Shown one piece after another: positions 35,852 through 44,668 of a stretch of 64,000 nucleotides of DNA (position 1 is its first letter; every line of letters starts with the position of its first letter). This stretch comes from Microbacterium halotolerans (GTDB lineage Bacteria; Actinomycetota; Actinomycetes; Actinomycetales; Microbacteriaceae), in NCBI RefSeq assembly GCF_003569805.1, contig NZ_KZ984051.1, forward strand, positions 745,779 to 809,778. The letters are read 5' to 3'. The notes beneath the pieces are model-generated. The model was not told the origin of the DNA, made no database searches, and saw only the letters and a list, made by a program, of their open reading frames with translations. The translations under genes were made by a program, and so were the position numbers.

Positions 35852-37263
35852 CCGATCAGCCGCTGTACTGGTGGACCGCCCGTGAGCTCGCAGCCGGCAT
35901 CCGCACACGTGAGATCTCCGCTGAAGAGGTCATGCGTGCGCACTTGGAACGCATCGACGAGGTCAACGACGAGATCAAAGCCGTTGTGGCGATGATCCCC
36001 GAGCCGGAGGCCATCGAGGCCGCTCGCGAGGCGGACCGGGCAGTGGTACGCGGCGACCGTCTCGGCGTCCTGCACGGGCTGCCGACCGCGGTGAAGGATC
36101 TGCTCGATGTCGCCGGATTGCCCACCACGCACGGTTCCTCCGTGCACGCCGGGGCCGCTCCCGCGGCAGCGGACGCCATGATGGTGGGCAGAATGCGGCG
36201 CAGCGGTGCCATCGTGATCGGCAAGACCAACACGCCGGAGGGTGGCTTGGGGACGCTCACGTTCAGCCAGGCGCTGGGCACGTGTCGCAACCCGTGGGAC
36301 CTCTCCAGGCATGCGGGCGGCTCGAGCGGAGGCGCGGCGGCCGCGCTCGCGTCTGGCATGCTTCCCATCGCCGACGGATCCGACAGCGGCGGCAGTCTGC
36401 GATATCCGGCTTCGTTCTGCAACGTCGTCGGGCTGCGTCCCACGCCCGGTCGCGTCGCGAGCGGACGGCTCGGCAACGGATGGACGGCGCACGGCGTGCT
36501 CGGCCCGATGGCACGCACGAGCGAGGATGCTGCGCTCCTGCTGGCAGGAATGGCCGGGCCCGATCCGATGGCGCCGATGTCGATCGCCGAGGATCCTGGG
36601 CCGTTCGCTGACGTTCGGGCCGACGGCCCCGTCGGAGTGCGGGTGGGGTGGAGCGCCGACGCGGACGGTGTGCCGATCTCCGATGAGGTCGCGACCGTCA
36701 TGCGGGAGGCACGATCGACGCTCGAATCGGCGGGGTACGAGATCATCGACATCGATATCCCGCTCGCAGACGCCGAGGCGGCCTGGGAGACGATCGAGAT
36801 GTTCAACTTCTACGCCTCGTACCGCGAGGAGGCCGCGGCGCACCCGGAGCTTCTGCGTCCCGACCTGCTGCGCAACATCCGCCAGGGCGAGCGGGTGACG
36901 GCCGCTCAGCTCGCCGACGCCCTCGCGGTTCGCACGGACGTGTACCGACGCACGGAACGACTCCTCCAGGACGTCGACGTCATCGTCACCCCGGCCACGC
37001 CTGTGGCCGCCCCGCCGACGGAGGAGGAATGGGTGCGAAGGGTCGGCGATGTCGAGTACGACCGCTACTTCCGCTGGCAGATGCTTGCGAATCGCATCAC
37101 CGTCACCGCGCACCCTGCCGTAGTGACCCCTGCTGGATTCGTCGGTGCGCTGCCGGTGGGGATGCAAGTGGTCGGCCGCAATCGCGGTGAGCTCGATCTT
37201 CTGTCGCACTCGGCCGGCTTCGAGCGAGCGCTCGGCATGGTGGACCGGCGTCCCGCCGTCTGA
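35848..37263 (+). CDS. Amidase-signature family amidase
   Basis: A 471-aa AS-family hydrolase with the Ser-cisSer-Lys triad: Lys in GLPTAVKDLLDVAG, cis-Ser in AGGSSGGAAAALA and nucleophile Ser in GSDSGGSLRYPAS. The family end PVGMQVVGRNRGELDLL is present. It hydrolyses an amide to acid plus ammonia or amine; together with the other hydrolases of the operon it probably opens the nitrogen-containing intermediate. Glutamyl-tRNA amidotransferase A is unlikely, since gatB and gatC are absent and the setting is catabolic. The last gene of the transcript running from the oxygenase genes. Confidence 0.9.
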   Translation: MTDQPLYWWTARELAAGIRTREISAEEVMRAHLERIDEVNDEIKAVVAMIPEPEAIEAAREADRAVVRGDRLGVLHGLPTAVKDLLDVAGLPTTHGSSVHAGAAPAAADAMMVGRMRRSGAIVIGKTNTPEGGLGTLTFSQALGTCRNPWDLSRHAGGSSGGAAAALASGMLPIADGSDSGGSLRYPASFCNVVGLRPTPGRVASGRLGNGWTAHGVLGPMARTSEDAALLLAGMAGPDPMAPMSIAEDPGPFADVRADGPVGVRVGWSADADGVPISDEVATVMREARSTLESAGYEIIDIDIPLADAEAAWETIEMFNFYASYREEAAAHPELLRPDLLRNIRQGERVTAAQLADALAVRTDVYRRTERLLQDVDVIVTPATPVAAPPTEEEWVRRVGDVEYDRYFRWQMLANRITVTAHPAVVTPAGFVGALPVGMQVVGRNRGELDLLSHSAGFERALGMVDRRPAV

Positions 37264-37296
37264 CGGGGTCCAGCCGTCGCGTCGGCGGGACCGTGC

Positions 37297-37800
37297 TCAG
37301 CCCGCGACCGCCGATTCGGCGGCTTCGAAGCTCAGCCACAGCTCGAAGCAGTTGCGGCGCGAGAGGCTCGTGACGCCGATCGACGCACGGCCGACGGCAC
37401 CGACCTCCGGGCCGAGGACGTCGATGAAGAGCTCGGTGGCTGCGTTCGAGACCTCGTTGAGGAGGTCGAACGACGACGCTGACTGGACGAAGCAGAGCGC
37501 GCGGGAGAGCGCGACGACGTTGTCGAGGGAACCTACGGCGAGTCGAATCATGCCGAGCGCGTGAGTGGCCGTGAGTCGTGCCGCCTCACGCGCCTGGCCC
37601 AGGGTGACGTCCTCGCCGACCGTTCCGGGATGCAGCTGCCTCCCTGAACGATCCTCCGGGGTGATCCCACTGAGCTCGACGAGGTTGCCGACGCGGTGGA
37701 ATGCCTTGAGCCCGCTGCCGTAGCGCCCGCCGTACGGCGGGTCGCTGTAGTCGGGGATCCGCAGTCCGAGATCCTTGGCGCGCTGTTCGGGTGACGTCAT
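37297..37800 (-). CDS. RidA/YjgF-family protein
   Basis: A 167-aa member of the Rid superfamily, longer than the ~130-aa RidA core because of an N-terminal segment (IPDYSDPPYGGRYGSGLKAF). Core marks are NLVELSGITPED, LGQAREAARLTATHALGMI, LGPEVGAVGRASIGVTSL. The usual substrate-carboxylate Arg is probably the one in GRASIGV. RidA proteins hydrolyse reactive enamines/imines, which the PLP enzyme and amine oxidases of the island would form. GGAGGT lies in front of the ATG, and a paired GGATCC operator lies 43 bases upstream. Confidence 0.85.
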   Translation of the reverse strand: MTSPEQRAKDLGLRIPDYSDPPYGGRYGSGLKAFHRVGNLVELSGITPEDRSGRQLHPGTVGEDVTLGQAREAARLTATHALGMIRLAVGSLDNVVALSRALCFVQSASSFDLLNEVSNAATELFIDVLGPEVGAVGRASIGVTSLSRRNCFELWLSFEAAESAVAG

Positions 37801-37842
37801 TGCGTGTACCTCCGCGATCGAGAAACCTCTCGACATTCTAGC

Positions 37843-37869
37843 GGATCCACAATATAGTAAATTGGATCC
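37843..37869. promoter_or_regulatory. Paired operator upstream of the RidA-family gene
   Basis: GGATCC at 37843 and 37864, 21 bp apart, with an AT-rich spacer that gives a minus-strand -10-like TACTAT (37859-37854) toward the RidA gene. A second pair for the ABC-importer operon lies 239 bp to the right. Confidence 0.7.
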
Positions 37870-37904
37870 ACGCCGATGGACCTGAACGCAAGGGAGCGCT
37901 CTGT

Positions 37905-38063
37905 ATGACCATGGCACATCGCATCGCAATGTCGCGGTCGTCTGTCGGCACGAAGCGCCCGACGTGGAGTCGGAATGCGCGGCGATCGTCCGGCTCGGAT
38001 CCCCGTGCCTGCTCGGCGTGCTCTGCGGCTGGTTCGGGCGGCTCGTTTGTTTCCAGAGCGTAA
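37905..38063 (+). CDS. Possible small ORF between two operators (uncertain)
   Basis: A 52-codon frame starting MTMAHRIAMSRSSVGTKRP, with AAGGGAG eight bases before the ATG and the 37843-37869 operator upstream. The product is Arg/Ser-rich with no recognisable domain. The +2 frame (HRNVAVVCRHEAPDVESECA) looks more protein-like, so this may be a frameshifted remnant. Kept only because of the good ribosome-binding site. Confidence 0.2.
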   Translation: MTMAHRIAMSRSSVGTKRPTWSRNARRSSGSDPRACSACSAAGSGGSFVSRA

Positions 38064-38081
38064 CTCTGTGGAAACACAATT

Positions 38082-38108
38082 GGATGCGTAAATGACTACA
38101 TTGGATCC
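38082..38108 (+). promoter_or_regulatory. Paired operator of the ABC-importer operon
   Basis: GGATGC (38082, in AATTGGATGC) and GGATCC (38103, in ATTGGATCCAT) lie 21 bp apart, 91 bases before the binding-protein start. No strong -10 is evident between them. Confidence 0.65.
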
Positions 38109-38198
38109 ATAATGATCCTGATCCGATCGCGTTGTGTCATGCGAGGCAGCGACCGTGGAACCCGTCCGGCGCACCAGAAGTCCTTGAGAGGAACAAGA

Positions 38199-39764
38199 AT
38201 GTTCAGGAAGAACCCGATCACAGGGGTCGCACTCGTCGCCCTCGCAGGCATGGCGGTTGCGGGCTGCGCCGGCGGCAGTCCGGACGCACCAGCGAGCGAG
38301 ACCGACTCGATCAATCTGGAGCTATGGTACGCGCCGGCCACGTTCAACCCGGCCCTCGCGACGGCCACATCAGATCTCCAGGATGCGCGACTCGGTTTCG
38401 ACACGCTGACCCGCGCCGGCGAGGACGGGCTGGTCGGGGGACTCGCCGTCGAATGGGAAGCCGCTTCACCGTCCGACTACACGTTCGCACTGCGCGATGA
38501 TGCGACCTGTGCGGACGGAACCCCGATCACCCCGAGCATCGTCGCCGACTCGTTCGAGTATCTCGTCGGCCTCGATGACGCCGCCGCTGTGACGTGGAAG
38601 AACCAGGCGTTCGGCTCGGGGGAGCCGACGTTTGCGGCCGACGACGGCGCTGGAACTCTCAGGATCACGGTGAGCGAGCCGTACTCACAGCTGCTCGCCG
38701 GAGTCTCTCAGCCCGGTCTCGGCGTCATCTGCCCCGCAGGCCTCGACGACCCAGAAGGGCTCGCCGAGGGCAGCGTGGAGGGAGCATTCTCCGGACCGTA
38801 TGTCCTGTCGGATCAGCAGCCGGGCACCAGCGTCACCTACACGCTGCGCGATGACTACGACGCATGGCCGGAATGGTCATCCGTCGACGGCACACCCGCG
38901 AAGACGCTCAACTTCTCAGTGCAGCCTGACGGCAACACGAGCGCCAACCTGCTGGACTCCGGTGGCATCGACGGAGCGCGCTTCTACGACTCCAATGCGT
39001 CCCGCTTCAGCGAGGACGACGGGTACGGCACGGTCTCCTTCGCCAGTTCTGCATACAACCTCGTGTTCAACCAGGCGCCGGAGTCGGGCTCGGTGTTCGA
39101 GGGCAACAAGGCGCTGCGCGTCGCCGTTGCGCAGGCGATCGATCCGCAGGGATTCAACGACGCCGGGCTGGACGGGCTCGGGGAGACGCAGTACACGGTC
39201 AACTCGGCCGGCTACGTCTGCGCGCTGGAGGATCCCTCGCTGCTGCAGGAGTACGACCCCGCGGCGGCATCTGCTGAGCTCGAGGGTCAGACCATCCGGC
39301 TGCTGCTGATGAGCAACTGGGATCCGGCCGCCGACTATCTCGCGGAGTCCCTCAGAGCGGCGGGCGCCACCGTCGAGGTATCCGCTCCCGACCCGGCGGA
39401 GTGGTCGTCCCAGATGCGCTCCGAACCTCAGAAATGGGATCTGGCCATCGCCGCGGAGAACGCGGGGCCCGGTCTGATCCATCTCTCGATCGCGCGATAC
39501 CTCGGCCCGACGTACTCGCAGGGCGGGACGAACGTCGTGGGCGCCGATAATCCCGAAGGCGTCGCCTCCTTGGCGGAAGCCATGGAATCGGCCGACCAGG
39601 ACGCGCAGTGCGCCGCGTTCGAGGAAGCGCAGAGGACCGTGCTGGAGCGCGTCGACATGATGCCGCTGATCACCGACACGCACCGGTATGTCACTCGTCC
39701 GGGCTTCGCCGCCCACGTGTTCAGCGGATACTGGGACCCGACGGCGATGCGCATCACGGGCTGA
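38199..39764 (+). CDS. ABC-transporter substrate-binding lipoprotein, peptide/nickel (SBP_bac_5) family
   Basis: A 521-aa lipoprotein with signal ending AVAGC (Cys23) and the family-5 binding fold: FDTLTRAGEDGLVGGLAVEW, YTFALRDDATCADGTPIT, SFEYLVG and DGNTSANLLDSGGIDGARF. Family members bind oligopeptides, opines, glutathione, nickel chelates or other amine compounds. As the first gene of the island's importer it should bind the pathway substrate or a precursor. GAGAGGAAC precedes the ATG. The C-terminal part is less conserved than in DppA, so a peptide ligand is not assured. Confidence 0.88.
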   Translation: MFRKNPITGVALVALAGMAVAGCAGGSPDAPASETDSINLELWYAPATFNPALATATSDLQDARLGFDTLTRAGEDGLVGGLAVEWEAASPSDYTFALRDDATCADGTPITPSIVADSFEYLVGLDDAAAVTWKNQAFGSGEPTFAADDGAGTLRITVSEPYSQLLAGVSQPGLGVICPAGLDDPEGLAEGSVEGAFSGPYVLSDQQPGTSVTYTLRDDYDAWPEWSSVDGTPAKTLNFSVQPDGNTSANLLDSGGIDGARFYDSNASRFSEDDGYGTVSFASSAYNLVFNQAPESGSVFEGNKALRVAVAQAIDPQGFNDAGLDGLGETQYTVNSAGYVCALEDPSLLQEYDPAAASAELEGQTIRLLLMSNWDPAADYLAESLRAAGATVEVSAPDPAEWSSQMRSEPQKWDLAIAAENAGPGLIHLSIARYLGPTYSQGGTNVVGADNPEGVASLAEAMESADQDAQCAAFEEAQRTVLERVDMMPLITDTHRYVTRPGFAAHVFSGYWDPTAMRITG

Positions 39765-39808
39765 CCTGTGACATGCGGTCCTGACCGGAACCCACAGGAG
39801 ATTCGAAC

Positions 39809-40870
39809 ATGAGCATCGTCCCCGTCGTGCCCTCCGCGACCGCGGTTCCGGATGGCCCTGCTCCGGATGGCCCGGATGACGCGGGCGGCCCCCGCGCCGC
39901 GTCCCTCGGAGGCGCATGGCGCAGGTTCCTCCTGCGCCGGGCCGTCGGGCTGGTCATCAACGTCGCACTGCTCGTGGTGATCACCTTCCTGATCGTGCAG
40001 CTGATTCCCGGCGACCCGGCGGTTGCGATCGCCGGCGAGAACGCGACGCTCGCCCAAGTGGAGATGGTCCGCGCCCAACTCGGGCTGGACCAACCCGTCC
40101 TCGTCCAGTTCGCGGACTACCTGTTCGGCGTGGTCCGAGGCGACTTCGGCGATTCCTTCCGCTTCCGCGTTCCCGCGTTGGATGTCGTCCTCGCAGCGGT
40201 GCCCTACACGCTGAGCATCACCATCCCCGCGGTGCTGCTGCTCCTGGTGCTCGGCATCGCCTGCGGGATGGCGATCGGCGTGGCCACTCGCGGCGACCGG
40301 AGACGGTTCCTGGGAGCGGCGTTCAACGTCGTGACCGGACTGATCTCCTCCGTGCCCGTGTACGTCCAGGCGACCGCACTGGTCGTGATCTTCGCCGTAT
40401 GGCTCGGGGCGCTCCCGCCTGCCTACTCGCAGGCCTACGATCTCCGGCAGGCGGCCATCCTGCCGATCCTCTCCCTCACGCTCGGCGGCGCCTGTTCGGT
40501 CGCTCGAATCGTCCGCCGCGAGGCCGCGGTGATCCTCGAGCAGGACTACATGCGCACGGCTCGCGGCTGGCGATTGCCGGCTCTTGCGCTGTACGTCAAG
40601 CACATGCTCCCGAATCTGCTCACAACCGCGCTCACCCTCTCAGGAATCATCCTGACCGCACTGCTGGGCTCGGCTCTCATCACGGAGGCGGTCTTCGCTT
40701 GGCCGGGTCTCGGCGGCGTCATCGTCCAGGCGATCGCGATCGACAAGGACTACCCCGTGATCCGTGCGGCTGTGTTCGTCATCGGCCTGATCTCGCTCGT
40801 CATCACGCTTGTCATCGACGTGATCCTCGGCATCATCGATCCGCGAACGTTGGGAGAAGAGCGTGGGTGA
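39809..40870 (+). CDS. ABC-transporter permease, DppB/OppB type
   Basis: A 353-aa membrane protein. The first ~45 residues are a Pro/Asp/Gly-rich cytoplasmic extension, followed by LLRRAVGLVINVALLVVITF and about six helices. VQLIPGDPA is the classic DppB motif after helix 1, and the coupling region is ARIVRREAAVILEQDYMRTA. The C-terminal FAWPGLGGVIVQAIAIDKDYP is also typical. It forms half of the import channel. It overlaps the permease-ATPase fusion by 8 bp. Confidence 0.92.
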   Translation: MSIVPVVPSATAVPDGPAPDGPDDAGGPRAASLGGAWRRFLLRRAVGLVINVALLVVITFLIVQLIPGDPAVAIAGENATLAQVEMVRAQLGLDQPVLVQFADYLFGVVRGDFGDSFRFRVPALDVVLAAVPYTLSITIPAVLLLLVLGIACGMAIGVATRGDRRRFLGAAFNVVTGLISSVPVYVQATALVVIFAVWLGALPPAYSQAYDLRQAAILPILSLTLGGACSVARIVRREAAVILEQDYMRTARGWRLPALALYVKHMLPNLLTTALTLSGIILTALLGSALITEAVFAWPGLGGVIVQAIAIDKDYPVIRAAVFVIGLISLVITLVIDVILGIIDPRTLGEERG

Positions 40871-42593
40871 GACCACTTCGCTGCTGCGTACAGCGGGTTC
40901 CGACCGACCCAGAGCATTTGCGTGGAACGGCGGTCTCATCGCCGGTCTGGTGATGCTCGTGCTCATCGCCGTCACGGCCATCCTCGCCCCCTTCACACTG
41001 GCGGACCAGGCCACAGGGCTCGGCACCAGCTCGCCGAACTCCGGCTCAAGTCCGGAGCATCTGCTCGGCACGGATACGCTCGGCCGCGACATGCTGGCGC
41101 GCACGCTGGTCGCCACGCGTCCGACCGTGCTGATGGCGGTCGTGGCGACGGGGCTGTCCGCCGTTGCGGGCATCGCCGTGGGCATTGCGATCTGGCTCGC
41201 GCCGCGTCGGCTGCGTGAGTTCGGACTGCGGGCGGTCGAGTTCGCGGTGAGCTATCCGACCATGCTGGTCGCGATCATCATGGCAGCGATCCTCGGCCAG
41301 GGCGTCGTGCAGGTCGTGCTCGCAATCGCCATCGCGAACACAGCGGGTTTCGCGCGTCTGACGGCGAACCTCGCTGCCAGAATCGCGTCGAGTGAGTACG
41401 TCACGACGGCGCGGCTGATGGGGGTGCCGATGTCGCGGCTCGCCGTCCGCCATGTCCTTCCCAACATGGCGGAACCGATTCTGATCCTGATCGCCGGAGC
41501 ATTCGCCGGAACGCTCGTCGAGATCTCGGGTCTGTCCTTCCTCGGTCTCGGGGCGCAGTCACCCGCCTTCGACTGGGGGACGCTGCTCAACGAGGGACTG
41601 AGCAAGATCATGGTGAACCCTGTCGTCATCGCCGGACCCGCTGTTGCGCTGACCTTCGCCTCGCTCGCCGCGCTCCTTCTGGGCGACGGCTTCGCGGCCG
41701 CAGCGAACCCCCGTTCCAACGGCACCAGGGCGCGGTTCGTGCGTGCCGCCGAGCCGCCGTCATCTGCACCGATCCCGTCCGATGTCGTGCTGGCCGCGGA
41801 GGGCATCACAGTGACGCACGAGTCCAGCGGCCGCGAGCTCGTTTCCGACGTGTCGTTCACCATTCGCCGCGGGGAGGTCCTCGGCATCGTGGGAGAGTCG
41901 GGCTCCGGCAAATCGCTCACCGCTTCGGTGGTCGCCCGGCTGCTCAGTGAGGGACTCTCCGCCTCCGCGCGGCGGCTCGAGTTGGCCGGGACCGATCTGC
42001 TGGGCCGGGTCTCGGACCGAGAACTGGCGTCCCGCGTCGGTCTCGTCTATCAGGATCCTGGCACTTCGCTCAACCCCGCACTGCTGTTGGGCAGTCAGCT
42101 CACCGATGTACTGCGGCTGCGGCTCGGGCAGACGCGCCGAAGCGCAGCAGCCAGGCTGCTGGCGGGGTTCCGAGACGTGCGTCTGACGGATCCGGAGGGT
42201 CGACTGCGTCAGTATCCCCACCAACTGTCAGGCGGCATGAAGCAGCGGGCGATGATCGCCTCCGCCATGAGCCCCGATCCGGATCTGCTCATCGCGGACG
42301 AGCCCACAACAGCACTCGACGTGACCGTGCAGCGCGAAGTGCTGTCGGTGCTCAAGCGGATGAATGCGGAGTCGGGCACGGCAGTCCTGTTCATCTCGCA
42401 CGATCTCGGGGTGGTGCGCGCGCTCTGTGATCGCGTGCTCGTGCTCAAGGACGGCGAGATCGTCGAGCGGATCGATGACACCGAGGATCTGACGAACGCG
42501 AAGGTGGTGCATCCGTACACGAAGAAGCTGCTCGCGGCGACGCCCGTCGTGTCGCAGTCGGATCGCAGCGCAGAGAAAGAGGCGGCCGTATGA
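40863..42593 (+). CDS. Fused ABC permease (DppC type) and ATPase (DppD type)
   Basis: A 576-aa single protein. Residues 1-285 are a DppC-type permease (LLGTDTLGRDMLARTLVATR, SEYVTTARLMGVPMSRLAVR, SFLGLGAQSPAFDWGTLLNE). A ~20-residue linker rich in Pro/Ser leads to an ATPase at about 305-576 with Walker A GIVGESGSGKS, signature LSGGMKQRAMIASAM, Walker B LLIADEPTTALDVT and switch His in FISHDLGVVRALC. In most Dpp/Opp systems these are separate genes. The frame is continuous through the junction, with no stop or frameshift. A GTG start is used. Confidence 0.92.
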   Translation: MGETTSLLRTAGSDRPRAFAWNGGLIAGLVMLVLIAVTAILAPFTLADQATGLGTSSPNSGSSPEHLLGTDTLGRDMLARTLVATRPTVLMAVVATGLSAVAGIAVGIAIWLAPRRLREFGLRAVEFAVSYPTMLVAIIMAAILGQGVVQVVLAIAIANTAGFARLTANLAARIASSEYVTTARLMGVPMSRLAVRHVLPNMAEPILILIAGAFAGTLVEISGLSFLGLGAQSPAFDWGTLLNEGLSKIMVNPVVIAGPAVALTFASLAALLLGDGFAAAANPRSNGTRARFVRAAEPPSSAPIPSDVVLAAEGITVTHESSGRELVSDVSFTIRRGEVLGIVGESGSGKSLTASVVARLLSEGLSASARRLELAGTDLLGRVSDRELASRVGLVYQDPGTSLNPALLLGSQLTDVLRLRLGQTRRSAAARLLAGFRDVRLTDPEGRLRQYPHQLSGGMKQRAMIASAMSPDPDLLIADEPTTALDVTVQREVLSVLKRMNAESGTAVLFISHDLGVVRALCDRVLVLKDGEIVERIDDTEDLTNAKVVHPYTKKLLAATPVVSQSDRSAEKEAAV

Positions 42594-43363
42594 CCGGACC
42601 GATGGTGGAAGTACGCGGACTGGACGTCGCATTCGGATCGGTTCAGGTGCTCCACGGCGTGGATCTCGCGGTGGAGCGCGGCCGAACGGTCGGGGTCGTC
42701 GGCGAATCGGGATCGGGCAAGTCGACTCTGGCGAAGGTGCTCGTCGGAGAGGTGGGGCCCGCGGCGGGAAGCGTGATCGTCGGGGGCGACGATCTGACCA
42801 GGCACGACCGTACGACGCTCCGTCGGCAGCGGCGCCGCACCCAGATGATCCCCCAGGATCCCTACTCTTCGCTCTCGCCGCGTCGCACGATCGCCCAGAC
42901 GCTGGCCGAGGCCATCGATCCGGTGCGCGCACGGGTGAAGACGCACGAAGACCAGATCGCGTCATGGCTGAGTCTGGTCGGTCTCGAGCCGGAGATGATG
43001 CATCGCTACCCTCACGAGTTCTCCGGCGGACAGCGACAGCGCATCGCGATCGCACGCGGCCTCGTGATCGAGCCGGACGTCGTGATCGCGGACGAGATCA
43101 CCTCCGCCCTCGACGTCTCCGTCCAGGCGCAGATCCTCGACCTGCTCGCCGAGATCAAGGAGTCCCTCGGCATCACCGTGCTGTTCATCTCGCACAACCT
43201 CGCGGTGGTGCAGCGAGTGAGCGACGAGGTCGTCGTGCTGTATCGCGGTGAAGTCGTGGAGGCCGGGCCGGTGGAGAGGATCTATGCGGACCCCCAGCAT
43301 TGGTACACCCGTCGACTGCTCGACGCCGACCCGGGATCGCCCGGATTCCGTCTTGCGAGCTGA
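42590..43363 (+). CDS. ABC-transporter ATP-binding protein, DppF/OppF type
   Basis: A 257-aa ATPase with Walker A GVVGESGSGKST, IPQDPYSSLSPRRTI (typical DppF Q-loop), FSGGQRQRIAIARGL, VVIADEITSALDVS and FISHNLAVVQRVS. The Walker B Glu is followed by I rather than the usual P, a small variation. The C-terminus is short (AGPVERIYADPQHWYTRRLL) compared with longer DppF proteins that carry an oligopeptide domain. It pairs with the ATPase half of the fusion protein. It overlaps the fusion by 4 bp and is 3 bp ahead of the amidohydrolase. Confidence 0.93.
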   Translation: MTGPMVEVRGLDVAFGSVQVLHGVDLAVERGRTVGVVGESGSGKSTLAKVLVGEVGPAAGSVIVGGDDLTRHDRTTLRRQRRRTQMIPQDPYSSLSPRRTIAQTLAEAIDPVRARVKTHEDQIASWLSLVGLEPEMMHRYPHEFSGGQRQRIAIARGLVIEPDVVIADEITSALDVSVQAQILDLLAEIKESLGITVLFISHNLAVVQRVSDEVVVLYRGEVVEAGPVERIYADPQHWYTRRLLDADPGSPGFRLAS

Positions 43364-43366
43364 AGG

Positions 43367-44647
43367 ATGAGTCGGACACGACCTCGACTGCCGCTCACCC
43401 CGATTGCTGAAGGTCGAGTGGTCTTCCGCGGTGCCACTCTCGTCGACAGTGAGACAGACGCTCCGCTCCCCGAATCAGAGGTGGAGGTTCAGGACGGCGT
43501 CGTGCGCTACGTCGGCCCGCGGCGGGAGGGGAGCATCGACGACGGAGTGCGCGTCGTCGACCTGACGGGGGCGTGGCTGACGCCAGGCTTCGTCGACGTG
43601 CACGTGCACCTCGCGATGGTGCCGACGGCAGTCGAACGGCAGCGCGCATGGTTCGCGGAGGAGTCGGTGCTTGCGGTTGCGGCACAGCTGCGTGCGACTC
43701 TCGAGGCAGGTGTCACGACCGCACGCGATCTCGACGGCCTCACTCCGGGGTACCGGCAGGCGATCGAATGCGGGACGGCTGTCGGACCGCGACTGCACCT
43801 GGCGGTTTCGATGCTCTCGCCGACGGGCGGGCACGCCGACCCCGTGCTGCCGAACGGCAGCATGCCTGCTTGGGCGATACGCCCGGAGATGCCGGAGCCA
43901 GGCGTCGTCGACACGGATGATGACGTCATACGTGCCGTGCGCCGCTTGATCCGGATGGGCGCGGATGTGATCAAGGTCTCGGCGTCGGGCGGGTCAGGGT
44001 CGCCGACGGATGCGCCGGAGGACACCGGAATCACCGAGGAGCAGGTCCGTCTGATCCGTCGGCTCGCTGACGAGCGCGGGGGCCTGCCCATCACGGCGCA
44101 CGCGCTCACCGATGCGGCGGCGCGTGCCGCCGTGCGAGGCGGTGCCAGCGTGATCGAACACGGCTATGACCTGTCGGATGCCACGATCGACCTCATGCGC
44201 GAGCACGACACGGTGCTGGTGCCGACGCTGAGCACACTGATGCGCGACATCGGCCAGGGCGTCACAGCAGAGCGGCGCCATGAGCGCGAGAACATGCGCC
44301 GACGCGGCATGGACTCGATTCGCCGTGCGATCGCCGCGGGAGTTCCCGTCGCACTCGGCACCGACGCCGGGGTGGTGCCCCACGGTCGGAACCTCGGCGA
44401 GCTGGCATGGCTGATCGAAGCAGGGCTGACTCCCGAGGCCGCCCTGCACGCCGGCACGATGGCTGGTGCGCGGGTACTGGGAATCGAGGATCGGGTCGGA
44501 TCGGTTGCCGTAGGCAAGATGGCCGATTTCGTCGTCACGGACACTGATCCTCTGACGTCGCTCGACCGACTGTGCGAACCGGACGCCATGCGCATGGTCG
44601 TGCAGTCGGGCCGGGTCGTCGTCGATCGCGATCGTCGAGCTGGCTGA
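43367..44647 (+). CDS. Metal-dependent amidohydrolase, imidazolonepropionase/prolidase-like
   Basis: A 426-aa amidohydrolase-superfamily enzyme. Metal-site residues are intact: PGFVDVHVHLAM, bridging Lys in DVIKVSASGG, His in ITAHALTDAA, His in VIEHGYDLSD and Asp in LGTDAGVVPHG. The sandwich domain ends with VGKMADFVVTDTDPL. This pattern is that of the group containing Xaa-Pro / Xaa-Arg dipeptidases and related amidases. Cotranscription with a peptide-type importer suggests it hydrolyses the imported compound, perhaps a dipeptide-like or gamma-glutamyl amide. Confidence 0.88.
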   Translation: MSRTRPRLPLTPIAEGRVVFRGATLVDSETDAPLPESEVEVQDGVVRYVGPRREGSIDDGVRVVDLTGAWLTPGFVDVHVHLAMVPTAVERQRAWFAEESVLAVAAQLRATLEAGVTTARDLDGLTPGYRQAIECGTAVGPRLHLAVSMLSPTGGHADPVLPNGSMPAWAIRPEMPEPGVVDTDDDVIRAVRRLIRMGADVIKVSASGGSGSPTDAPEDTGITEEQVRLIRRLADERGGLPITAHALTDAAARAAVRGGASVIEHGYDLSDATIDLMREHDTVLVPTLSTLMRDIGQGVTAERRHERENMRRRGMDSIRRAIAAGVPVALGTDAGVVPHGRNLGELAWLIEAGLTPEAALHAGTMAGARVLGIEDRVGSVAVGKMADFVVTDTDPLTSLDRLCEPDAMRMVVQSGRVVVDRDRRAG

Positions 44648-44668
44648 ACGCATCGGGGCCCGGCCAGG

